From Akkermansiaceae bacterium (GTDB taxonomy: Bacteria > Verrucomicrobiota > Verrucomicrobiia > Verrucomicrobiales > Akkermansiaceae), in the NCBI GenBank assembly GCA_013041925.1, contig JABDRB010000003.1:372001-436000 (forward strand): DNA of 64,000 nucleotides. Reading direction: 5' to 3'. Of the stretch, positions 25,205 to 35,608 are shown piece by piece. A program made the translations under genes and the position numbers. Numbering within the stretch: the first letter of the stretch is position 1; each line of letters starts with the position of its first letter. Below the pieces are notes generated by a model. It was not told where the DNA came from. It saw only the letters and a list, made by a program, of their open reading frames with translations, and did no database searches.

Positions 25205-26029
25205 ATGATGATAAAATGGAAAAAATATCTGATCGGCGAGTGGTCGTGGACACGCCCGATTAAATCACTTTCCTTTATCTACCTTTCCCTGCTCATCGTC
25301 GCCCTCGGATTTTCCGACCTCATCATCTACCAACCACCCACCGCAGGTTACTCGGAAAATGACCCACAAATCCACACGGCGGTATCATCCAGCGGAATAC
25401 GGATCGGGCTGTTTCACCTACCTGCCAAGCCCGGCATGCCCACCCTGCTGTGGTCCCACGGCAATGCCGAGGACATCGGCTACCTGGCAGATCGATTCCA
25501 GAGCTTCCACGCACGTGGATACGGGATCCTTGCCTACGATTACCCAGGCTACGGCATCAGCGAGGGAAAACCCGATGAAGATAACTGCTATGAAGCATGC
25601 CAAACCGCATGGGACCACCTCACCTCCCAACTTAACGTCCCACAAGATCAAATCATCATCTACGGACAGTCGGTCGGCAGCGGCCCGTCCGTCTGGCTGG
25701 CGTCACGCGTTGATACCGCCGGACTGATGCTCGTCTCCCCCTTCGTATCGGCCTTTCGCGCCGTGACACGTATTCCCCTTTTCCCCGGTGATCGCTTTAA
25801 CAACATCCACCGCATCCCCGACATCAAAACGCCCCTGCTTGTCGTCCACGGCGATCAAGACCAGGTCATCGGCCCATGGAATGGCAGGAAGCTCTACAAA
25901 CTCCATAACGGACCCAAAAAATTCCTCAACATCCCCAACGCAGGGCACAACGACATCTACCTCGTCGCAAGCGAGCCAATTCTCGACGCTCTCGACACCT
26001 TGAGATTAAATCACAGCCACACCGAATGA
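25205..26029 (+). CDS. Membrane-anchored alpha/beta hydrolase
   Basis: 274 residues. One N-terminal transmembrane anchor (LSFIYLSLLIVALGFSDL) is followed by an alpha/beta-hydrolase domain of the ABHD13/ABHD17/Bem46 type: LLWSHGNAEDIG (oxyanion strand), AYDYPGYGISEG, and the nucleophile elbow GQSVGSGP with Ser at about residue 156. Asp in VVHGDQDQVI and His in NAGHNDIY complete the triad. The substrate is unknown; thioesterase or lipase activity is possible. It is divergent from the GT35 gene (starts 38 bp apart), and a two-way promoter may lie between them. Confidence 0.85.
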   Translation: MMIKWKKYLIGEWSWTRPIKSLSFIYLSLLIVALGFSDLIIYQPPTAGYSENDPQIHTAVSSSGIRIGLFHLPAKPGMPTLLWSHGNAEDIGYLADRFQSFHARGYGILAYDYPGYGISEGKPDEDNCYEACQTAWDHLTSQLNVPQDQIIIYGQSVGSGPSVWLASRVDTAGLMLVSPFVSAFRAVTRIPLFPGDRFNNIHRIPDIKTPLLVVHGDQDQVIGPWNGRKLYKLHNGPKKFLNIPNAGHNDIYLVASEPILDALDTLRLNHSHTE

Positions 26030-26043
26030 TGCCAAAGACACCA

Positions 26044-26514
26044 TCACAGCCTGACATCAAAAAAATCCAACATCACGGCTCGATACACCTGACGCTTAAA
26101 CTCAGGCAACCACTTTAACTTGAATTCCTCCGGCCAAATCCACCGGTATCGACCAAACTCAGGTGACGGCTGATCCAGATCAATGTCAGGCGCCGACTTC
26201 TTAAGTCGACACAGGTAATAGGTCTGCTCCTGACCATCAAAGTATTTTTTCTGTTTCTTGACCTGATCTGGGTAGAGATAGGTATAACCACTTTGCTTTT
26301 CCAACAATTTGTAACTATTCCAAGGCAGGCCAATTTCTTCCTCCACTTCCCGCGCCAACGCTTTGACGAGTTTCTCACCTTCGTCCACCCCACCTTGAGG
26401 GAACTGCCACGCCCCCTTACTTTTAATACGCTCGCAAATCAGCAATTTCCCCTTCCGGTTTAAGAGCAGAACTGCAACATTCGGTCGATAACGCGCCATG
26501 ACGGCACTTTTCAT
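26044..26514 (-). CDS. rppH: RNA pyrophosphohydrolase, Nudix family
   Basis: Converts 5'-triphosphate RNA (or dinucleoside polyphosphates) to monophosphate, starting RNA decay. 156 residues, the usual length for RppH/IalA. It has the Nudix box GGVDEGEKLVKALAREVEEEIGL in order (G-x5-E-x7-REVEEEIGL), preceded by WQFPQGG as in RppH. The C-terminal WPEEFKLKWLPEFKRQVY matches the RppH tail. The start could be MKSAVMARYRPN or the internal MARYRPN. It is convergent with the hydrolase gene. Confidence 0.9.
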   Translation of the reverse strand: MKSAVMARYRPNVAVLLLNRKGKLLICERIKSKGAWQFPQGGVDEGEKLVKALAREVEEEIGLPWNSYKLLEKQSGYTYLYPDQVKKQKKYFDGQEQTYYLCRLKKSAPDIDLDQPSPEFGRYRWIWPEEFKLKWLPEFKRQVYRAVMLDFFDVRL

Positions 26515-26593
26515 AACGTCTGCTTTTTATTCAATCAAGGTTTTGACGCAACTTTGTTTCTGATGAATAGTTCATACGCAAACCATACATCCC

Positions 26594-27130
26594 ATGAAAC
26601 ATCCAAGCACCTACCTCGCAGCCTTCCTTTTCTGTCTCATCCTGACCCCCACATCACTGCTGGCACAGAATAGTGATAATAATAACTCCTCGGAAAGCTC
26701 GGGCCCACGCAGGTTCTGGCAAGCCAATGTGCCTGGTGGCAACTACATTGTGGCAATCGACCGTATCTCATCCATCAGCAAACACACCTATCTCATCGAT
26801 GGAGGCCTGCGCGTCACCGAGGTCGTCATCGATACCAGCGGAAACTCCCTCGTTCGATTTTATTACATCATCCCCGTAAGCGAGGATTCCAACTCAAACA
26901 TCGGATCAGGACTGACCACACGAGGAAAAGAGTTACTCGACAAGGTAGGTCAACGCACAGGCGCCAATGTCAACTCCGCCGTCGTCAAACAATACCCAGC
27001 CACCACCCACTCCAAAACCGTGGAATTCCGCATTTCCGATGAAGCCGATCTGAATCAATTATACAACAGCGCAAGCAATGCATGGATCAAAGGGACCGGC
27101 CGAAAATTCACCATCAAGGCAGCCCAGTAA
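26594..27130 (+). CDS. Secreted protein of unknown function
   Basis: 178 residues. Signal peptide MKHPSTYLAAFLFCLILTP with likely cleavage after SLLAQ. An Asn/Ser-rich linker is followed by an alpha+beta domain beginning FWQANVPGGNYIVAIDRISSIS, with a basic patch near the C-terminus (WIKGTGRKFTIKAAQ). No known domain was recognised. The ATG at 26594 fits the signal peptide. It is convergent with the AsmA-like gene. Confidence 0.7.
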   Translation: MKHPSTYLAAFLFCLILTPTSLLAQNSDNNNSSESSGPRRFWQANVPGGNYIVAIDRISSISKHTYLIDGGLRVTEVVIDTSGNSLVRFYYIIPVSEDSNSNIGSGLTTRGKELLDKVGQRTGANVNSAVVKQYPATTHSKTVEFRISDEADLNQLYNSASNAWIKGTGRKFTIKAAQ

Positions 27131-27171
27131 GTGGTGGCACCGTCACGATGCATCACGCCCCCACTCCCTGA

Positions 27172-28713
27172 TTACTTGCCTGCACCCGAAGCCCCTGGGA
27201 TTAAATCTAATACACCCCCAAGCCCCTCGCGTATAATCTCAACGCCGCCATCGAGCGGCTTGATATCCTCACCCAACACGCCGCGTCCCGCATCCAAAAC
27301 CGCTTGGGGCAGATCCGTGGCCGTTTCATGTGCAAATTTCAACGCCATCTTTCCCGTTTCAGGAACCAACTCAAACATCCTCTCTCCTGCCGCTACAATC
27401 ATTCTGTTGCTCAAATCCTCCTTGGGATTGTCCAACGTCCCCGTAATACGCAGGGGACTCCACAGCAACCCGTTCTCACCACGGAGAAACACCTTGGTTT
27501 CCGCCCCAGGAATGTGAGCCAAGGTCCCCGGCATGACCCCAACGCGGAATCGCCCGTCCAACCGACCCTCCACCACACTCAAAGCTCCGACCACACGAAC
27601 CAATCCTTCACTTGCAAATACGATCTCCGTGAGCTCCAAACGACTCCCTTTGCGCCAGAACTTCAACCGAGCTTCAGACAAGTTCAACCGGCGAAATCGG
27701 CGTGTGTTGGCATAGGCCGCAATGCGGTCGAGCACGGGTAATGCCGTCAACACGCCCTTCTGGAGCTCCAGCTCACCACGGGTGATCGCCCCGCCTTGGT
27801 CCGATTGCACCTTAAACTTCGTCGTGAGATCTCCCGTAATACGCTTCTGCCAGTCCTCCGGAACCAACTCCTCCGACCTGACATCACTTAAAACACCAAA
27901 AAAACCAAAGTCTCCACCTTCAACCTCACCACGCAGCGTCAATTCTCCACGTTTGTAAACCTTCGACCGAGACTCCGTCAGGAAAACCCGCCCGCTCTTA
28001 TACTTGCCTTGCGCTGAAATCAACTCAAGCGGAGAACCAAACCACGATGTATCCACCACACCACCCGACAACCAGACGTCATACCCCGCTGAAGCGCTCG
28101 CAGCATCAACCCTGACCGCCACATCCTTAGCCGATAACTCTCCACCCGATGTCTTAAGGTCCAAATTCATGCTATTCACCCCCACCGACCCCAACTCCGC
28201 GCGATTAGGCAGCAAACTCTCCAAAAACCCCGGCTTAGCCGACTCCTCCTCATTCGCGGCACCACGACCAGCCTCACCCGCTGCATCACTCTCCTGCGTA
28301 GCATGACCCGTTGTATTCAATACCCAATCCAACTTATTCACCCTCACATCCGAAACCTCCCACACCCCCCGGCGCACCCCGGCAAGACTAAGATTCGCTT
28401 GGATCCCATCCGCCCTCATCCGTTGAATAAAGCCTCCGTCCTCAACCGATAAACCCGCGGTATTCGCACGCATCCCCTGCCACTCAAACAACTCAAACTG
28501 AGCCTCACCTCCCATCACCCCCGCTACCGTATCACTCATAAACACCCGGAAATCATCACTGTGTAAATACGATTTCAACCATGCATAAAGACCAAATCCG
28601 GCAACAATGACAAGCACGGCAAGCATCGCTAAAATACGCACAACCCACCGCCCTCCAGCGCCTCCCGCTTGGCTCGCCCTGCCCCTTTTTCTTCTCTGTG
28701 CGCGTCTCGACAT
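27172..28713 (-). CDS. AsmA-like membrane-anchored protein
   Basis: 513 residues. A very basic N-terminus (MSRRAQRRKRGR) is followed by one transmembrane segment (ILAMLAVLVIVAGFGLYAWL) and a long periplasmic beta-rich region. It reads like AsmA/DUF3971 proteins: repeated short strands such as LTLRGEVEGGDFGFFG and LRITGTLDNPKEDL, the latter typical of AsmA C-terminal modules. These proteins are implicated in lipid transport or outer-membrane assembly. That assignment is from fold resemblance. It is divergent from the ABC exporter, starts about 114 bp apart. Confidence 0.65.
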   Translation of the reverse strand: MSRRAQRRKRGRASQAGGAGGRWVVRILAMLAVLVIVAGFGLYAWLKSYLHSDDFRVFMSDTVAGVMGGEAQFELFEWQGMRANTAGLSVEDGGFIQRMRADGIQANLSLAGVRRGVWEVSDVRVNKLDWVLNTTGHATQESDAAGEAGRGAANEEESAKPGFLESLLPNRAELGSVGVNSMNLDLKTSGGELSAKDVAVRVDAASASAGYDVWLSGGVVDTSWFGSPLELISAQGKYKSGRVFLTESRSKVYKRGELTLRGEVEGGDFGFFGVLSDVRSEELVPEDWQKRITGDLTTKFKVQSDQGGAITRGELELQKGVLTALPVLDRIAAYANTRRFRRLNLSEARLKFWRKGSRLELTEIVFASEGLVRVVGALSVVEGRLDGRFRVGVMPGTLAHIPGAETKVFLRGENGLLWSPLRITGTLDNPKEDLSNRMIVAAGERMFELVPETGKMALKFAHETATDLPQAVLDAGRGVLGEDIKPLDGGVEIIREGLGGVLDLIPGASGAGK

Positions 28714-28827
28714 AAAAAAAAACTAACGCTCATTCTTCATTCCACAAGTTTTCTTCTCGCTTCCTCCTGCATCTTTCTTTATTTCCCTTAGTTATAAAGC
28801 CTCTATTACCTCACACCCTTTCTCATC

Positions 28828-30651
28828 GTGCTCGAACTTAAAGACGTTTGCTTCACCATCCAAAAAGATGGAGAAGACCTCAATCTCATCGATCAAGTCT
28901 CCCTGCAAGTCCCCCGTGGGCACTTCATGGCCATCGTCGGCCCGTCAGGATGTGGCAAAACCACCCTCCTCAAAACCATCGCAGGCCTCAACGAGGAATC
29001 CGCTGGCTCGCTCTTATGGAATGGCCTCGACCTCGCCGAGGAAAAGGACTTCGACCCTGCGGAAATCGGATACGTCCCCCAGTTCTCCATCGCCTATGAC
29101 CAACTCACTGTCGATGAATCCATCGAGTCCGCCACCCGCCTCAGGGTGAAAATCAAAAACTACGCAGAACTCGATAACCGCATCGACCGCACCCTCGAGG
29201 AAACCGGACTCGCCGCCCTCGCAGATCGCCCCGTCCAAGTTCTCTCCGGCGGACAAAAACGCCGACTCGGACTAGCCATGGAGCTTGTCACGGGCCCCCA
29301 CCTCCTCCTCTGCGACGAGGTCACGTCTGGCCTCGATCCGCGCTCCGAGCGCGATATCGTCCGCCTACTCCACCAGCTTTCCAGACGCGACGGCCGCACC
29401 GTCATCTCCGTTACCCACTCACTCGCCCACCTCGAACTCTACGACTCCATCCTCGTCCTCCATGAAGGACGAGTCGCCTACCACGGACCACCAGCCGGAC
29501 TCACCCACTACTTCTCCGTCGAGGACACCGAGGAAGTCTACCCCCAACTCGCTAAACAACGGTCAGAAAAATGGGCTCAATCATGGCTCAAACACCGCGA
29601 GGCCTACTACGGAAAACTCAACAAACGCCGGAAAGAACTCATCAAAAGAGGCGAGCTCTCTGTGCCTGTCGAGGTCGACAACGAGCCAGAACCTACTAAG
29701 AAATCGTCTCAGAAAACAACAGACACCACCCAACTCGAGGACCCCGCGGAGGCACAAACCATCGTCCGTGAACCCGCAAAACTTGTCAAAACTCCAGGCA
29801 TCATCAGCCAGTTTTCAACACTGCTGGGACGACGATGGAAAATCTTCTTCCGCGATCGTGGTCAGGTATTCCTCCAGCTTGCCATCCTCGCCTGTTTCCC
29901 CATCCTTGTCGCCCTCTTCAGCGACCGCGGCAACGAAAACATCAAGCGGTTCTCAGACCGATACGAAGGAACACTGCAGCAGATACAGGAACACACCATG
30001 GTCGAAAAAAGCTACCTCAGCGTAGGCTCCGCCGTCTCAGGCATTGTCATGTTCCAGGTCGTCCTGCTCTCACTCATGGGGTCCAATAACTCAGCGCGCG
30101 AGATCGCAGGTGAACGACTCATCTTTGAAAAAGAAAAATTCGGCGGCATCCGCCCCATCGCCTACCTCGGCAGCAAAGTGGCCTTCCTCGGCAGCCTCAT
30201 CCTGATTCAATCCCTCTGGATGGCCATCTTTGTTCAGCAGTTCTGGAAGTTCCCAGACGGAGCCGAAGCCGGATTCCTCGATCACACCCTCTTTCTCGTA
30301 TTAATCAATGCCGCGATGACCTTCGTCTGCCTCGGAATCTCAGCCTTGATGAAAACCGCCGAACAATCCTCGCTGCTTTCCATCTACCTCGTCGGCTTCC
30401 AGCTCCCGCTCTCAGGTGCCGTTCTCGCCCTCCCCGAAAGCATCGAGTCGATCACTCGTCCGTTCATCTCCGCCTACTGGGCATGGTCCGGAAGCATCGA
30501 CTCCATGAACCCAAGCTACCGCAATGCCATTGATGCCGTGACCGAAACGTCCTTCCAATCATCCAGTGCATGCCATTACCTCCTGATTATTCACATTGCC
30601 ATCGGCCTCATCGCCTCCTACATCGGCATCAAACGTCATCATTGGGACTAG
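28828..30651 (+). CDS. ABCG-type ABC transporter, fused ATPase and permease
   Basis: 607 residues from a GTG start at 28828 that begins exactly at the conserved strand LELKDVCFTI. The ATPase domain (1 to about 225) has Walker A GPSGCGKTT, signature LSGGQKRRLGLAM, and Walker B LLLCDEVTSGLDP. A charged linker of about 90 residues follows, then an ABC-2 permease domain with about six hydrophobic segments (VFLQLAILACFPILVALF, SAVSGIVMFQVVLLSLM, LIINIAIGL-type end). The half-transporter order matches eukaryotic ABCG proteins and suggests a homodimeric exporter, possibly of lipids. The substrate is unknown. Confidence 0.88.
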   Translation: MLELKDVCFTIQKDGEDLNLIDQVSLQVPRGHFMAIVGPSGCGKTTLLKTIAGLNEESAGSLLWNGLDLAEEKDFDPAEIGYVPQFSIAYDQLTVDESIESATRLRVKIKNYAELDNRIDRTLEETGLAALADRPVQVLSGGQKRRLGLAMELVTGPHLLLCDEVTSGLDPRSERDIVRLLHQLSRRDGRTVISVTHSLAHLELYDSILVLHEGRVAYHGPPAGLTHYFSVEDTEEVYPQLAKQRSEKWAQSWLKHREAYYGKLNKRRKELIKRGELSVPVEVDNEPEPTKKSSQKTTDTTQLEDPAEAQTIVREPAKLVKTPGIISQFSTLLGRRWKIFFRDRGQVFLQLAILACFPILVALFSDRGNENIKRFSDRYEGTLQQIQEHTMVEKSYLSVGSAVSGIVMFQVVLLSLMGSNNSAREIAGERLIFEKEKFGGIRPIAYLGSKVAFLGSLILIQSLWMAIFVQQFWKFPDGAEAGFLDHTLFLVLINAAMTFVCLGISALMKTAEQSSLLSIYLVGFQLPLSGAVLALPESIESITRPFISAYWAWSGSIDSMNPSYRNAIDAVTETSFQSSSACHYLLIIHIAIGLIASYIGIKRHHWD

Positions 30652-30748
30652 ACTCCTCCGTCCCCTTGCTCACCAACGCTCACACAGATTTTGTGGAATT
30701 ATTCCCCCATTTCTGCATCATTCTATTCCTCCTACCCTATAACAGCCC

Positions 30749-31168
30749 ATGTCTCGCCGATCCAGATCCTCGTCCAACAATAAAAACAACCTCGCCGTCT
30801 ACATCATCATCACCATGGCGGTCATCGCAGCGCTGGTGGCCGGTAAAGTAATCCTCGATAAAAGAGCTCAACACTTCTCAGGCCTCAGCGAACTTTCCGT
30901 CGCTGACGTCAAAAACAATGCCAACAGCCTCAGTGGTAACGAATACCGCGTGTCTGGAAAAATAACGGAAAAACTCAAATGGACCGCAAACCGCGGCCAA
31001 GTCATCAGCCTCACCGTCGATCAAGGGGAACAAGGAAAAGGAACCATCCCCATCATCGTTCCCGCAGGTATCGACAACGTAAACCTCGAGCGTGGTCACA
31101 GCTACACGTTTAAAGTCGAAATCAACCGCGAGGGTTTACCTGTTGCCCTCGATGTCAAAGCACAGTAG
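30749..31168 (+). CDS. Membrane-anchored small protein with possible OB-fold domain
   Basis: 139 residues. A basic, Ser/Asn-rich N-terminus is followed by one transmembrane segment (LAVYIIITMAVIAALVAG) and an extracytoplasmic beta-rich domain (GNEYRVSGKITEKLKW, VISLTVDQGEQGK, IPIIVPAGIDNV). The alternation looks like an OB fold, an impression only. It lies between the ABC exporter and a large secreted protein, all on the same strand, with gaps of 97 and 57 bp. Confidence 0.7.
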   Translation: MSRRSRSSSNNKNNLAVYIIITMAVIAALVAGKVILDKRAQHFSGLSELSVADVKNNANSLSGNEYRVSGKITEKLKWTANRGQVISLTVDQGEQGKGTIPIIVPAGIDNVNLERGHSYTFKVEINREGLPVALDVKAQ

Positions 31169-31225
31169 AATACTTAGCTGACGCCTCCATCGCGATCGAC
31201 GCCCACCCATCCACACCTTGGAATT

Positions 31226-33178
31226 ATGAAATACCACACGCTCCTTCTCTTGATGACCACCGCGGGACTCACTCTCCCGTCTCAAGCTCAGGTCTACGAC
31301 CCTAATAAAACCGGTGCGTCCAAACCCGCCCCGTCCGGCAATAACGGCGATACCACCATTGTCAGACAACAAAAAAAATCCTCCTCCCCCTACGGAAATG
31401 AGGTTCCCTTCATCGACCCCACCCAAGAAACCATCTCCCTGATGGGGCATACCTTTAGCCTCGGCGACAACCGGCTCGGCGGACAGTTTGATGCCTACCT
31501 GGCCGACACCCCCAACGCATCGCCAGAAGCCAAGGAATACCGCGATACCATTGATGCGATCCTCTCCGCCGTCTCACCACACACCAAAGGTGCCTCCATT
31601 TCCCAAAAACTTCGCAACGGCTTTGCCCTCCTGCCCCGCGCCTCATCATATCCAGGCGACGGCAGAATTTGCGATTCCCTCTCCAATGCCATCTATGCCG
31701 CTATGCTTTCCAAAGGGGCTGTCCGCAGCTCCAAGAATTACATCACGGACCTCGAAAAAGAAAAACAGAGGATCATCCGTAATGCCGACATCGCCGCATC
31801 CAAAAAACAAATCATCAGCGGCAGCGACAACACCCAGTCCGTCGGGCAAGGGAGCAGACGTCAACAATCCACCCTAGAAAAAGCCTCGGGGTCATTCGAA
31901 CTTCAAGATATGCAAAAACGCATCCTTGAAATCGAGGCCCTCAAAAAGCTCCACCAAGCCAAGGATGAGGTCAATACCATCCAAGCCAAAATCCAATACC
32001 AAGCACTGCTCGCCCAGCTTTTCGTCCAGCGCCGCTTCGAACACGTCGTCATCGGAACACGCTTCTACAACCTCATCTTCCGTGACGGCGATAGTAAAAT
32101 GCGCCTCAAAAAAGGCTCCGATGTCTCTAAATTCTTTAGTGAGGGACTCGGTGTCGATCCCACTGTGACCGGCCTTGACTCCGCTGCCAACGAGGCCATG
32201 CGTAAGGTAACCACCTTCGTAGCCGCTTTCCATAACCACATCCGTCACAACGAACTGCACAACGCGTCAAAACGTCTTACCGAGGCCTTCGCCATCGGGG
32301 AGTTCCTCCCCGCCGTCCAAACCGTCCCAGGTGAGGAACGCCGCAAAATCCTCGAGTATGTCCGCGATGGCCATGCTCTCGTCAAGGCCATGGACGTCCA
32401 CGACTATGCCAATGCCGAAATCTTACTCAACGCACTCAAAAAACGCTCATCCGATTTTGACTCGACCAAAGCCGAGGGCGCCATCGCCGCCTACACCCGA
32501 GTATCCAACGGCCACATCCGATCTGCCCAAATCGCACTCTTAAAAGGTGATGAAGCCAAGTTCGAACAGGAACTCCGAAACGCCACCCAAGTCTGGCCAA
32601 CAAACCCCCGACTCAAAGAGGTCGATAAACGCCTCGATAGTATGCTCGAAAAAGGCGATGTCGCAAAAACCTTGCTCGACGATTTTGACCGCTTACTCAG
32701 TGAGAACAATTACCGCGAAATCTTTAAACGCCAATACGAATTTGTCCCCGTCTGCGCTGACGATCCCCAACGCAAGGGTGCCGTCGAGCAGATCATCAAA
32801 AACATCTACCGGATTGACGGGTCGATCATGCAAGCCAGCGAGTTCTCAAAACTTGGTAACGACTATGCGGCTTGGGAGTCGCTTGCCACCCTGCGCGATG
32901 AGTTCCCCAAAGACCCCGAACTCCTCCGCCAATTAGAAAAACTCTCCTCCAAGGTCGCCAACTTTACCGTGGCCCTGACCAAGGCCAAGGAATTTGAGGA
33001 TAACAACCTCAACCCCCAGACAGGATCCTCTCTCACATGGTATCTCGAGGCAAAAAGTATCTACCCAGATAGCAAACACGCTCAAAAAGGGATCGACCGA
33101 CTCATCAAGCGCCTGCTCCCTAACGAGGACGACATCATCGAAGACTCTTCTTCCGCTTCCACCGATAACGCTTTCTAG
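31226..33178 (+). CDS. Large secreted helical-repeat protein of unknown function
   Basis: 650 residues with a signal peptide (MKYHTLLLLMTTAGLTLP, cleavage near SQAQ). An Asn/Ser-rich region is followed by a mostly helical protein. Charged helices such as DLEKEKQRIIRNADIAA and ILEIEALKKLHQAKDEV suggest coiled-coil pieces, and the second half has alternating helices like TPR/solenoid repeats (ALLKGDEAKFEQELRNA, LGNDYAAWESLATLRDEF). A terminator follows at 33204. The role is not known; a scaffold in the periplasm or on the cell surface would fit. Confidence 0.75.
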   Translation: MKYHTLLLLMTTAGLTLPSQAQVYDPNKTGASKPAPSGNNGDTTIVRQQKKSSSPYGNEVPFIDPTQETISLMGHTFSLGDNRLGGQFDAYLADTPNASPEAKEYRDTIDAILSAVSPHTKGASISQKLRNGFALLPRASSYPGDGRICDSLSNAIYAAMLSKGAVRSSKNYITDLEKEKQRIIRNADIAASKKQIISGSDNTQSVGQGSRRQQSTLEKASGSFELQDMQKRILEIEALKKLHQAKDEVNTIQAKIQYQALLAQLFVQRRFEHVVIGTRFYNLIFRDGDSKMRLKKGSDVSKFFSEGLGVDPTVTGLDSAANEAMRKVTTFVAAFHNHIRHNELHNASKRLTEAFAIGEFLPAVQTVPGEERRKILEYVRDGHALVKAMDVHDYANAEILLNALKKRSSDFDSTKAEGAIAAYTRVSNGHIRSAQIALLKGDEAKFEQELRNATQVWPTNPRLKEVDKRLDSMLEKGDVAKTLLDDFDRLLSENNYREIFKRQYEFVPVCADDPQRKGAVEQIIKNIYRIDGSIMQASEFSKLGNDYAAWESLATLRDEFPKDPELLRQLEKLSSKVANFTVALTKAKEFEDNNLNPQTGSSLTWYLEAKSIYPDSKHAQKGIDRLIKRLLPNEDDIIEDSSSASTDNAF

Positions 33179-33203
33179 AGCTTCCGCTGCCTCCTTCCAT
33201 CCG

Positions 33204-33238
33204 CCCCCATGCCACTCCGATGACATGGGGGATTTTTT
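33204..33238 (+). terminator. Rho-independent terminator
   Basis: CCCCCATG (33204-33211) pairs with CATGGGGG (33224-33231), followed by ATTTTTT. It ends the secreted helical-protein unit. The remaining leader to 33431 has no convincing gene. Confidence 0.8.
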
Positions 33239-33431
33239 GGCTCCCCCACCCACGTTAGGCGATACCACCTCACAAAATTCGCTTATCTTTTCCTTGCCAC
33301 CATGTCCGCTCTTCTTATGCTGATCGTCAATACTCAAGAAGTCTCTAGCCTCTCCGATTTTGATGTTCTACCAAAGAGGAGAACGAGTGGGTATTACACC
33401 CCTCAGCAAGACATCTAACTCAACGAACACC

Positions 33432-35498
33432 ATGAACCCCATCATCACCCCCATCGCGGGTCTCGCAGGCCTCGGTATTGCAGGACTCATCCTCGCATCC
33501 ATCCTCAAGCGCTCAGGAGGCGAAGGGAAGGTCAAAGAAATCGCCGAGAAAATCCAAAAGGGTGCCATGGTCTTCATGCGCCGCGAATGCCTCCTCATTT
33601 CATTTTTCGCCATCATTATCGGCGCGCTCCTGTTTTTCTTCCAGGTCCCCGAATACGGCAAACTTCAGGCCCTCGCCTTCTTCCTCGGCTGCATCGCATC
33701 ATCCTTCGCTGGATTCATCGGCATGTTCACCGCCACTCGCGCCAACGTCCGCACCACCATCGCCGCTCGCGATAACGGCCAAGCCGACGCCCTCGGTGTT
33801 GCCTTCTTCGGAGGTTCCGTCATGGGACTCACCGTGGCCTCCATGGGTCTACTCGGACTCGGCAGCCTCTACTACTTCTTTAATGGTAATCCCCACGTGG
33901 CCGAAATCCTCGAAGGCTTTGCCATGGGCGCATCACTCGTCGCACTCTTCTACCGCGTCGGCGGAGGTATCTTTACCAAAGCTGCCGATGTCGGAGCCGA
34001 CCTCGTCGGCAAGGTCGAGGCCGGCATCCCCGAAGATGACCCACGCAACCCTGGTGTCATCGCCGATAACGTCGGCGACAACGTCGGCGACGTCGCTGGC
34101 ATGGGGTCTGATATCTTCGAATCCTATTGCGGCGCCCAAATTGCCACCGTCGCCATCGCCGGGTCCATCGCCGCGAATGCTACCCAAAATACCGCACTGC
34201 TCGAAAAACTCGGCATCACCGCTAACCAAGCCGGTGAACTCATGCAACTCCCGCTCGCCTTAACCACACTCGGACTGCTCTGCTCAGTCCTCGGTATCCT
34301 CCTCGTCAAAATGATGTCCGCAAAAAACCCTGCCAGCGCACTTCGCATCGGCACGATCGGTGCCGCCATCATCTTCATCCTCACCACCCTCGTCTACACA
34401 CGCATTCAAGGGTTCAGCCACAACATCGCCCTCGCCGTCCTCTGCGGAGCTGTCGGCGGCATCGTCATCGGCCTCATCACCGAATACTACACCGGCGGCA
34501 AACCCATCCGCGATATCGCCAAATCGGGGGAGACAGGCGTCGCCACCGTGATGATCAGCGGGCTCTCCGTTGGACTCAAATCCGTTGCCATCCCACTGCT
34601 CACCCTCGCCGCCACCATCTTCATCTCCTACGAGTTTGCAGGCCTCTACGGTGTCGGACTTGCCGCGGTCGGCATGCTCGGCACCGTTGGCATCACCATG
34701 GCCATCGACGCCTACGGCCCCGTCGCCGATAACGCAGGCGGCATCGCCGAAATGAGCGCCATGGGACCAGAAACCCGCAAAATCACCGATGGGTTGGACG
34801 CCGTTGGCAACACCACCGCCGCCATCGGCAAAGGCTTCGCGATCGGTGCCGCCGGCCTCGCCGCACTGGCCCTCATCACCGCCTTCATTAAAAAATCGGG
34901 TGTCGGCGAAGGCTTTAATTTTGCCGATGAAGCCGTGCTACGCACCTTCTTTGTCGGACTCTTCATCGGGGGCATCGTCCCCTTCCTCAATGGTGCCATC
35001 ACGATGGAAGCCGTCGGCAGCGCCGCCTTCGAAATGATCAACGAAATCCGCCGCCAGTTCCGTGAAATCCCCGGACTGCTCGAGGGAACAGGAGAACCAG
35101 ACTCCGATAAATGCATCGACATTGCCACGCGTGCCGCCACCAAACGCATGATCCTTCCCGCCCTGCTCGCCGTCGGAACCCCCATCACCGTCGGCTTCGG
35201 ATTCGAATGGATTGGCGGCGAAGGCACCGGAGCCATCGCCCTCACCGGCACCCTCTGTGGCGCTCTGCTCGGGTGCATCCTCATGGCCCTGTTTATGTCA
35301 AACGCAGGTGGCGCTTGGGACAACGCCAAAAAATACGTCGAGGAAGGCCACTTCGGTGGCAAAAATTCCGAAACTCATAAAGGCTGCGTCGTAGGCGATA
35401 CCGTCGGCGACCCCTTTAAGGACACATCCGGCCCGTCCATGAATATCATCATCAACGTGATGTCGATTGTCAGCCTCGTCATCGCCCCGCTCTTGTAG
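33432..35498 (+). CDS. hppA: Membrane-bound ion-translocating pyrophosphatase, K+-dependent type
   Basis: 688 residues from the ATG at 33432 ([10 protein letters not shown]), with about 16 hydrophobic segments. It hydrolyses PPi and pumps H+ and/or Na+. The PPi/Mg site is intact: [20 protein letters not shown], then [18 protein letters not shown], and the C-terminal [14 protein letters not shown]. The residue after GNTT is Ala ([10 protein letters not shown]), the marker of K+-dependent enzymes; K+-independent ones have Lys there. K+-dependent members include both Na+-pumping and H+-pumping types, so the ion is open. The upstream frame to 33360 adds no conserved residues. Well separated from neighbours. 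Confidence 0.95.
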   Translation: MNPIITPIAGLAGLGIAGLILASILKRSGGEGKVKEIAEKIQKGAMVFMRRECLLISFFAIIIGALLFFFQVPEYGKLQALAFFLGCIASSFAGFIGMFTATRANVRTTIAARDNGQADALGVAFFGGSVMGLTVASMGLLGLGSLYYFFNGNPHVAEILEGFAMGASLVALFYRVGGGIFTKAADVGADLVGKVEAGIPEDDPRNPGVIADNVGDNVGDVAGMGSDIFESYCGAQIATVAIAGSIAANATQNTALLEKLGITANQAGELMQLPLALTTLGLLCSVLGILLVKMMSAKNPASALRIGTIGAAIIFILTTLVYTRIQGFSHNIALAVLCGAVGGIVIGLITEYYTGGKPIRDIAKSGETGVATVMISGLSVGLKSVAIPLLTLAATIFISYEFAGLYGVGLAAVGMLGTVGITMAIDAYGPVADNAGGIAEMSAMGPETRKITDGLDAVGNTTAAIGKGFAIGAAGLAALALITAFIKKSGVGEGFNFADEAVLRTFFVGLFIGGIVPFLNGAITMEAVGSAAFEMINEIRRQFREIPGLLEGTGEPDSDKCIDIATRAATKRMILPALLAVGTPITVGFGFEWIGGEGTGAIALTGTLCGALLGCILMALFMSNAGGAWDNAKKYVEEGHFGGKNSETHKGCVVGDTVGDPFKDTSGPSMNIIINVMSIVSLVIAPLL

Positions 35499-35535
35499 CC
35501 AGTTTAATCGCTCTCGCGCCTGCAGATGAACAAAA

Positions 35536-35568
35536 AAATGGGGACCCGCACGAAGCGAATCCCCATTT
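35536..35568 (-). terminator. Terminator for the outer-membrane protein gene
   Basis: AAATGGGGA (35536-35544) pairs with TCCCCATTT (35560-35568). Read on the minus strand the stem is followed by a T run (A7 at 35532-35538 on the + strand). It lies between convergent hppA and the minus-strand gene. Confidence 0.75.
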
Positions 35569-35608
35569 CCAGACAAACTGAATAAAAGTAATCCAGTTAA
35601 ATTTTTAC

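Noticed and set aside
33302-33418. 38-residue open frame upstream of hppA
   Set aside because: No Shine-Dalgarno, no recognisable features, and it lies in an otherwise empty leader after a terminator.
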